From Methanoregulaceae archaeon (lineage in GTDB: Bacteria > Armatimonadota > Fimbriimonadia > Fimbriimonadales > Fimbriimonadaceae), in contig JADZEW010000008.1 of assembly GCA_020850325.1 (NCBI GenBank), positions 310,001 to 374,000 of the forward strand: a stretch of DNA of 64,000 nt, given 5' to 3'. Below are positions 59,097 through 64,000 of the stretch, in pieces. The notes under the pieces were generated by a model. It ran no database searches, was not told the DNA's origin, and saw nothing but the letters and a program-made list of their open reading frames with translations. Numbering within the stretch: the stretch's first letter is position 1; each line of letters begins with the position of its first letter. The translations under genes and the position numbers were made by a program.

Positions 59097-60011
59097 ATGA
59101 TTCCCGGCATCGGCAACACCCCGCTCGTCCAACTGGAACGACTCACGACCCCGGATATGGCCGAGGTTTGGGTGAAGGTCGAGTCCGCTAACCCGACCGG
59201 AAGCATGAAGGACCGGATGGGACTGGCCATTGTCGAAGGGGCGATCCAGCGAGGAGACCTGAAGCCCGGCGGCACGATGATGGACTACACCGGCGGTAGC
59301 ACGGGCAGCGCGATCGCAATGGTTTGCGCACGTCTCGGCTACCGCAGCCACTTCGTCTCGTCCAATGCCTTCGACGGCAGCAAGCTGAACACGATGCGGG
59401 CGTTCGGCGCGCGGCTCGACCTGCTGGAAGCGGAAGGGAAGATGATCACGCCTGACCTATTCCCGCGGATGTTCGCGCGGGTCGATGAACTGCGTCGCGA
59501 ACCCGGTTACGTCTGGGTGGACCAGTTCACCAACCGCGACAGCCTGCGCGCTTACGAGCGGATGGCGCGGGAGATCGAGTCGACGCTGGGCGCGGTGCCG
59601 GACGCGTTCGTGATGGCGGTGGGCACGGGAGGGTGCTTCGTGGGCAATGCCGAGTACTTCAAGTCGGTGAGCCCCGAGGTGTTTTGCGTGGCCGTGGAGC
59701 CAGCGACCAGCCAGCCGCTGGCGGGAAAGAAGCCGACGGGTGGACACCGGATGGAGGGAATGGGGGTGGGTTACGTGACGCCCCTGATGCGGCTCGACCT
59801 GGTGGACTCGACTTTTCCGGTGACCGATGACGAGGCGGCGGACATGGCGCGCCGATTGGCGCGTGAGGAAGGGCTGTTCGGTGGCTACTCGACCGGCGGA
59901 AATGTGGCCGCCGCGTTGCGGGTTGCGCAGGAACTCGGTCCGGGCAATCGCGTGGTGACGGTGCTGTGCGACTCGGGGCTGCGATACCTGTTGGGCGACT
60001 TGTTCGTGTGA
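59097..60011 (+). CDS. PLP-dependent cysteine synthase-like protein
   Basis: A 304-residue fold-type II PLP enzyme. GNTPLVQLERL opens the domain. The PLP lysine is in NPTGSMKDRMG, the substrate loop is DYTGGSTGSAIAMV (variant of TSGNTG), and the phosphate-binding loop is VGTGGCFVGNAEYF. The C-terminus (GNRVVTVLCDSGLRYL) is typical of CysK/CBS-like enzymes. It probably makes cysteine or a related beta-substituted amino acid. TSGNTG is replaced by TGGSTG, so substrate specificity may differ. Confidence 0.9.
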   Translation: MIPGIGNTPLVQLERLTTPDMAEVWVKVESANPTGSMKDRMGLAIVEGAIQRGDLKPGGTMMDYTGGSTGSAIAMVCARLGYRSHFVSSNAFDGSKLNTMRAFGARLDLLEAEGKMITPDLFPRMFARVDELRREPGYVWVDQFTNRDSLRAYERMAREIESTLGAVPDAFVMAVGTGGCFVGNAEYFKSVSPEVFCVAVEPATSQPLAGKKPTGGHRMEGMGVGYVTPLMRLDLVDSTFPVTDDEAADMARRLAREEGLFGGYSTGGNVAAALRVAQELGPGNRVVTVLCDSGLRYLLGDLFV

Positions 60012-60020
60012 GTTGATGGT

Positions 60021-60049
60021 CAGGATGTCGTGAGGAGGTCCTGTTCTTT
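60021..60049 (+). terminator. Weak terminator-like hairpin after the cysteine-synthase-like gene
   Basis: CAGGA and TCCTG pair around 13 bases and are followed by TTCTTT, starting nine bases after the stop. Confidence 0.35.
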
Positions 60050-60114
60050 CACCGCACTTGTCGCCTAGAAGTGAATTCGCAAGATCGGTCCCCTTTTCCC
60101 CCATGCGTATGCCC

Positions 60115-60120
60115 TACAAT
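60115..60120 (+). promoter_or_regulatory. Candidate -10 (TACAAT) six bases before the VOC gene
   Basis: TACAAT matches five of six consensus bases and ends six bases before ATG 60127, predicting a leaderless mRNA. Confidence 0.55.
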
Positions 60121-60126
60121 GGGCGC

Positions 60127-60492
60127 ATGGCAAAGCACACCGTGTGTCACATCGAGTTCTTCGTCTCCGACCTAAGCACCGCGCAGACCTTTTACGGCGG
60201 ACTCTTCGATTGGACGTTTCGCTCGTTCGGCGACGAGATGGTCGTGTTCGGCAGCGGCGACCAGCACATCGGCGGGCTTTCGCTGAGCAAGGACCACCGG
60301 CCAGGCAACACGCCCAGCGTTTGGTTCGAGGTGGAAGACATCGACGCAATGGTTGCCCGAGCCGCGCAGCTCGGAGGCCAAGTGATCTCGGCCAAACATG
60401 AAGTGCCGCACGTCGGGTGGGCGGCTCAGGTCTCCGACCTCGACGGCAACGCGGTCGGCATGGTGCAGTTCAGCAACTCGACGAGCGAGTAG
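60127..60492 (+). CDS. VOC (glyoxalase/bleomycin-resistance) family protein
   Basis: A 121-residue single-module pair of beta-alpha-beta-beta-beta units: CHIEFFVSDLSTAQTFYGGLFDWTF at the start, VWFEVEDIDAMVARAAQLGGQVI in the middle and AAQVSDLDGNAVGMVQF at the end. VOC proteins bind a metal and act as isomerases, dioxygenases or resistance binding proteins; this small form has no assigned function. The frame is open upstream to 60058, but the conserved N-terminus starts at ATG 60127. Confidence 0.88.
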   Translation: MAKHTVCHIEFFVSDLSTAQTFYGGLFDWTFRSFGDEMVVFGSGDQHIGGLSLSKDHRPGNTPSVWFEVEDIDAMVARAAQLGGQVISAKHEVPHVGWAAQVSDLDGNAVGMVQFSNSTSE

Positions 60493-60561
60493 TGCTAACA
60501 TCTTTGCGGCGTTCGGGATCGGCGGCGTTGCTCTGGGCCGCCCCCGTTCGCCAGTCGAGTT

Positions 60562-60588
60562 TCCGCCAAGCTTAAGAAGCTTGGCGGA
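60562..60588. terminator. Perfect 12-bp hairpin containing the clpX stop codon
   Basis: TCCGCCAAGCTT and AAGCTTGGCGGA flank an AAG loop. The clpX stop (60572-60574) lies within the hairpin. It sits between the convergent VOC and clpX genes. No U-tract follows on either strand. Confidence 0.6.
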
Positions 60589-61855
60589 TCATCTCTTCGG
60601 TCATCAGAATCGGGTGCTTGCCCTCGGTGACCGCTCCGGCGGGCAGGATCACCCGCTTCACTTCAAGATTGCTCGGCACCTCGTACATCACGTCCAGCAT
60701 CAGCTGCTCGATGATGGCGCGCAGGGCGCGGGCACCGGTTTTGCGCTTGATCGCCTCTCGGGCGATCTCGATCATGGCCCCGGGCTCGACGATCAGTTCG
60801 ACGCCGTCCATCTCGAAGAACTTCGCATACTGCTTGAGGATCGCGTTCTTCGGCTCGCAGAGGATCCGCACGAGAGCGTCCTCATCGAGCGGCTCGAGCG
60901 TGGCGATCACCGGCAGCCGGCCGATGAACTCGGGGATCAAGCCGAACTTCAGCAGATCCTCGGGAAGCATGTGCTGGAGGATGTTGACCGACTTCTCGGC
61001 CTTGGTCTCCGGATTCGCCCGGAAGCCCATCACGTTTTCCTTCATGCGGCGACGAATCGAATCTTCAATGCCCTCGAAAGCTCCGCCGCACACGAACAAG
61101 ATGTTGCGGGTGTCGATCTGCAGGTATTCCTGCTGCGGATGCTTGCGTCCACCTTGCGGCGGCACGTTGGCGATCGTGCCTTCAAGAATCTTAAGGAGTG
61201 CCTGCTGGACACCCTCGCCGCTCACGTCGCGCGTGATCGATGGGTTCTCCGACTTGCGGGCGATCTTGTCGATCTCGTCGACATAGATGATGCCGCGCTC
61301 GCACAACTCGCGCGGATTCCGCGGATCCATCTGCTCGGCCGATTGGAAGAGCTTGAGCAGGATGTTCTCGACGTCTTCGCCGACGTAACCCGCTTCGGTG
61401 AGCGTGGTTGCATCGGCGATGGCGAACGGAACGTTCAGCATCTTCGCGAGGGTCTGGGCGAGGAGCGTCTTTCCGGAGCCCGTCGGACCCACGAGCATGA
61501 TGTTGCTCTTTTGGAGTTCGACTTCGTCCTGCTTATCCGACGTGCGCTTGTAGTGGTTGTAAACCGCGACCGCCAGCGAGCGCTTTGCGCTCTCCTGGCC
61601 CACGACGTAGTTGTCGAGGTAGGCCACGATTTCGCGGGGCTTCGGAATGCGTCCACCCGTGACGACCGTCGATGGCTTGGCCACCGAAGCGGGCTCGCGC
61701 GCTGGGCGCTCACCGTCGTTGGCAAGGATATCGTTGCACAGGTCGATGCAGTCGGAACAGACCGCCCCATGCAATCCCACGATGAGCTTGCGCACTTGCT
61801 CTTTCGTCTTGCCGCAGAGGCAACACTGATCTCGACGCTCGATTGGCTTCGCCAT
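60572..61855 (-). CDS. clpX: ATP-dependent Clp protease ATP-binding subunit ClpX
   Basis: A 427-residue AAA+ unfoldase. The N-terminal zinc domain has Cys11-x2-Cys14 and Cys33-x2-Cys36. Walker A GPTGSGKT is at 123-130, the pore loop GYVGED near 156-161, Walker B IIYVDEID near 189-196, followed by sensor and C-terminal domains with [16 protein letters not shown], which includes the region of the ClpP-binding (IGF-type) loop and arginine finger. It feeds substrates to ClpP. GGAAG precedes the ATG. It lies 13 bases after clpP. Confidence 0.98.
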   Translation of the reverse strand: MAKPIERRDQCCLCGKTKEQVRKLIVGLHGAVCSDCIDLCNDILANDGERPAREPASVAKPSTVVTGGRIPKPREIVAYLDNYVVGQESAKRSLAVAVYNHYKRTSDKQDEVELQKSNIMLVGPTGSGKTLLAQTLAKMLNVPFAIADATTLTEAGYVGEDVENILLKLFQSAEQMDPRNPRELCERGIIYVDEIDKIARKSENPSITRDVSGEGVQQALLKILEGTIANVPPQGGRKHPQQEYLQIDTRNILFVCGGAFEGIEDSIRRRMKENVMGFRANPETKAEKSVNILQHMLPEDLLKFGLIPEFIGRLPVIATLEPLDEDALVRILCEPKNAILKQYAKFFEMDGVELIVEPGAMIEIAREAIKRKTGARALRAIIEQLMLDVMYEVPSNLEVKRVILPAGAVTEGKHPILMTEEMIRQAS

Positions 61856-61868
61856 AGCTTCCTTTATA

Positions 61869-62486
61869 TTATCGCGCCCCAGGCTCGAGAACTTTATCTA
61901 CAATCTTGTAATCGAGCGCTTCCTGGGAAGAAAGCCAGTAATCCCGGTCGCAATCCTTGCGTACTTTCTCAACTTCGTGGCCGGTGTGCTCGCTGATGAT
62001 CCCAAAAATGGTCTCGTTGGCGCGGTTGAACTCGGCGATCGCGACGTTCATGTCGGCGATCGTGCCGCGCGTTCCGGCGCTGCCTTGGTGGATCATCACG
62101 CGGGCGTTCTTCAAGCAGTGGCGCTTGCCCTTGGCTCCGCCAGCGAGCAGCACGGCGCCCATCGAGGCGGCCATGCCCACGCAAATCGTCGCCACGTCGG
62201 GCTTGATGATCTGCATCGCATCGTAAATCGCGAGTCCAGCGTAGACCGAGCCGCCTGGCGAGTTGATGTAAAAGTCGATTTCCTTGTCGGGGTCTTCCTT
62301 CTCGAGAAACAGCAGCTGGGCGACGATCAGGTTTGCGACATAGTCGTCGATCTCCGTGCCGAGGAACACGATCCGATCCTTGAGTAGCCTCGACCAGATG
62401 TCGTAGCTACGCTCGCCGCGCGAGGTTTGCTCGATGACGTAGGGCACACCCATACCGACTGGCCGATCCATAGCTTCCATGTTCAT
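61869..62486 (-). CDS. clpP: ATP-dependent Clp protease proteolytic subunit
   Basis: A 205-residue serine peptidase forming the ClpP tetradecamer. The catalytic triad is Ser108 (GMAASMGA), His133 (RVMIHQ) and Asp182 ([12 protein letters not shown]), each offset by 11 from the E. coli numbering because of a longer N-terminus. [17 protein letters not shown] is intact. AAGGAGAT lies about seven bases before ATG 62486. It is the first gene of the clpP-clpX pair. Confidence 0.98.
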   Translation of the reverse strand: MNMEAMDRPVGMGVPYVIEQTSRGERSYDIWSRLLKDRIVFLGTEIDDYVANLIVAQLLFLEKEDPDKEIDFYINSPGGSVYAGLAIYDAMQIIKPDVATICVGMAASMGAVLLAGGAKGKRHCLKNARVMIHQGSAGTRGTIADMNVAIAEFNRANETIFGIISEHTGHEVEKVRKDCDRDYWLSSQEALDYKIVDKVLEPGAR

Positions 62487-62535
62487 TAAGCGATCTCCTT
62501 CTCACGTCCTACGCCGGACGCAGGGTCACCGTACC

Positions 62536-63099
62536 CTAGCCCTCCGTGGATTCGCTGAGCGCATCCTCGGTTCCCCGCAGCATCGCTTCGAAGGCGACAA
62601 TCGCGCCTGCGACATGCACATTCAGGCTCCGGCCCTTACCATACATCGGAATCATGACGGCAGAATCACAGGCTCGAAGAAGCCCCGGCGTGATTCCCGC
62701 GCCTTCATTGCCAAGAACGAGGCAGGTCTTGGCCGGATACTCGAAGGCTCTATAGTGGACGGCATCGGGAGTGATCTCCACACCCACGATCGCGTAACCC
62801 TCGTCGCGCAGGACGGAGACCGCTTCATCCCATTTCTTGAACGAACGGAAGGGGACGCTCCGGTGCATACCCAGGGAAGTGACCGAGATCATCGGGTCAG
62901 GTGGCGCGGGCGTTCGCCCGACTAGGATCAACTCCTTCGCGCCGCATGCAGCCGCGACTCGAAACAGTCCGCCCACATTGTACGCATCCGACCAGTCTTG
63001 GCAGAGAAAGACCAGCTCGCGCCTCGGGCCGGCCTTCTCGATAAACGCCTTGCGCTGCTTGCGGAGCTCGGTCTTCTTGCGGATGGCAGGTCGGGGCAT
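62536..63099 (-). CDS. SpoU/TrmH family RNA 2'-O-methyltransferase
   Basis: A 187-residue SPOUT methyltransferase. Motif 1 is WSDAYNVGGLFRVAAACGA with the conserved Asn and Arg; motif 2 is TCLVLGNEGAGIT; motif 3 is VMIPMYGKGRSLNVHVAGAIV. These form the trefoil-knot SAM site. It methylates ribose 2'-OH in tRNA or rRNA, with the target not identifiable. It starts nine bases after carA and is probably co-transcribed with it. Confidence 0.93.
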   Translation of the reverse strand: MPRPAIRKKTELRKQRKAFIEKAGPRRELVFLCQDWSDAYNVGGLFRVAAACGAKELILVGRTPAPPDPMISVTSLGMHRSVPFRSFKKWDEAVSVLRDEGYAIVGVEITPDAVHYRAFEYPAKTCLVLGNEGAGITPGLLRACDSAVMIPMYGKGRSLNVHVAGAIVAFEAMLRGTEDALSESTEG

Positions 63100-63108
63100 G
63101 GTCGACGC

Positions 63109-64000
63109 CTAGCGACAGGCTTCCATCTGCTCGACGAAGCGGTGGAAGTAGGGTCGCGAGTCCCACGGGCCTGGAGCAGCTTCGGGGTGGTATTGGATCG
63201 AGCTTGCCATGAGATCGGGAAGGGCGATGCCCTCCACCGTGCCGTCGTTCAGGTTGATCTGCGTGACTTGGGCGCCGGTTCCCTCGAGGGAATCTGGATC
63301 GACCGCGTAGCCGTGATTCTGCGACGTAATGGTGACGGTCCCGGTGATCAGGTCCTTGACCGGGTGGTTCGATCCGCGATGCCCGAACTTGAGCTTATAG
63401 GTCCGGCCGCCGATCGCGTGGCACAGCATCTGGTTGCCGAGGCAGATACCGAAGATCGGTTTCTTGCCGAGAAGGCCGCGGACGGTCTCCACCACCGGAC
63501 CCAGCCGTGCCGGGTCGCCCGGGCCGGGGGACAGCAGGATGCCGTCCGGGTTCCAGGCGAGGACTTCTTCGGCGGGTGTGGTCGCGGGGAGGACGATGCA
63601 CCGGCAACCCGCCGCGGCGAACCGCCGAAGAATGTTGTACTTGAGGCCGCAGTCCAGCACAACGAGGCGGTAGCGGAAGCTATCCGACGGGCTTTCGACC
63701 GACTCGCGTCCCTGGAATCCCCAAGCGTAGGGTGCCTTGGTCGAAACCTTGTAGACAAAGTCGGTTTCGTCGTAGCTTTGGATGGCGTCGAGCCGTTCGC
63801 GGGCCTCGTCCAGGTTGGACGTGATCATGCCCATCGTGACGCCGGCGCTGCGGATGCGCTTGGTGATCTCTCGAGTGTCGACCCCTTGGATCGCAACCAT
63901 GTCGCGCTCCTTCAGCAGGGCATCGAGCGACTGGTGCGAACGCCAGTTCGAAGGAATCTCGCACGCTTCGCGGACGATGAGGCCCTGAGCCTGCAGCCGA
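63109..64000 (-). CDS. carA: Carbamoyl-phosphate synthase small subunit, 3' part (5' end off the window)
   Basis: The frame runs from the window edge to the TAG at 63109, giving about 297 residues; an internal ATG at 63900 is not the start. Upstream residues RLQAQGLIVREACEIPSNWR match the CarA N-domain. The class I glutamine amidotransferase domain has the oxyanion-region LLSPGPGDP, nucleophile Cys in FGICLGNQM, and QYHPEAAPGP with the catalytic His and Glu. Asn replaces the usual His after GICLG. CarA supplies ammonia from glutamine to CarB for arginine and pyrimidine synthesis. carB is not in view. Confidence 0.95.
   Translation of the reverse strand, partial: RLQAQGLIVREACEIPSNWRSHQSLDALLKERDMVAIQGVDTREITKRIRSAGVTMGMITSNLDEARERLDAIQSYDETDFVYKVSTKAPYAWGFQGRESVESPSDSFRYRLVVLDCGLKYNILRRFAAAGCRCIVLPATTPAEEVLAWNPDGILLSPGPGDPARLGPVVETVRGLLGKKPIFGICLGNQMLCHAIGGRTYKLKFGHRGSNHPVKDLITGTVTITSQNHGYAVDPDSLEGTGAQVTQINLNDGTVEGIALPDLMASSIQYHPEAAPGPWDSRPYFHRFVEQMEACR

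Noticed and set aside
60398-61996. Long open frame antisense to clpX
   Set aside because: clpX on the minus strand accounts for it fully, and the plus-strand product has no recognisable domain.
63109-63900. carA as a complete gene starting at ATG 63900
   Set aside because: Conserved CarA sequence (REACEIPSNWR region) continues upstream in frame to the window edge, so the gene is only cut by the window.
1-64000. tRNA genes, CRISPR arrays, insertion sequences or prophage
   Set aside because: No cloverleaf with TTCGAAT-type arm in any gap, no spaced direct repeats, and no transposase, integrase or phage structural gene was found.

Overview
The window looks like a chromosomal segment of a GC-rich, diderm, free-living bacterium, most probably Armatimonadota of the Fimbriimonadia type. 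This is inference. It rests on a pseudopilin whose N-terminus runs from FTLIELLVVIAIIAI into a PVFAQAK segment, a PEP-CTERM protein, many secreted glycosidases of families GH172, GH127 and GH51, and frequent GTG/TTG and leaderless-looking starts. Genes are tightly packed. No gene-free gap exceeds 300 bp; the longest are 4509-4713 and 775-950. I saw no tRNA, rRNA, CRISPR array, integrase or insertion sequence.

Layout. 1-774: 5' part of a secreted BNR-repeat protein. 951-2408: response regulator-PAS-GGDEF protein. 2533-5658: sugar isomerase, Gfo/Idh/MocA oxidoreductase and class II fructose bisphosphatase. 5663-8864 (minus): pdxH, an ABC exporter and an AAA ATPase, overlapping or nearly so. 8946-11671 (minus): pseudopilin, small lipoprotein and small proteins, phosphodiesterase-like EEP protein. 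11731-13689: YciI-like protein, a 56-codon membrane protein interrupted by an in-frame TGA (candidate selenoprotein), and hemW, which overlaps it. 13827-16637: response regulator and AraC-type regulator, convergent with murJ. 16697-21281: HHH protein, membrane protein, di-heme peroxidase, GH172 protein, nitroreductase. 21285-27164 (minus): PEP-CTERM protein, two very large secreted proteins, a small membrane protein. 27220-32127 (minus): ABC-2 permease coupled to a second GH172 protein, an AT-richer FRG-domain gene, PDZ aspartyl protease, TPR membrane protein. 32282-36650: branched-chain-amino-acid-type ABC importer (livJHMG, no livF seen). 36750-39723: cyclophilin, EAL-HDOD protein, class II aldolase, thioredoxin. 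39833-44621: GH127 enzyme and a large TolB-like secreted protein. 44625-59063 (minus): L-arabinose/arabinan locus. 59097-64000: cysteine-synthase-like gene, VOC protein, clpX, clpP, a SpoU methyltransferase and the 3' part of carA.

The most coherent system is the minus-strand block 57598-44625, read as araA-araB-araD-ytfQ-abfA(GH51)-GH127-ytfR-ytfT-yjfF, nearly all coupled by overlapping start and stop codons. GH51 and GH127 enzymes release L-arabinofuranose, a YtfQRT/YjfF-type furanose importer takes it up, and AraA, AraB and AraD convert it to D-xylulose 5-phosphate.

The three most unusual signals are as follows. (1) The in-frame TGA at 12524, with coding-like sequence and a bacterial SECIS-like hairpin downstream, overlapping the hemW start. 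(2) A palindromic repeat present three times in the arabinose locus, two copies of which add in-frame peptide to GH51 and AraD. (3) A recurrent TANNNT hexamer 6-7 nt before start codons, which suggests widespread leaderless mRNAs.
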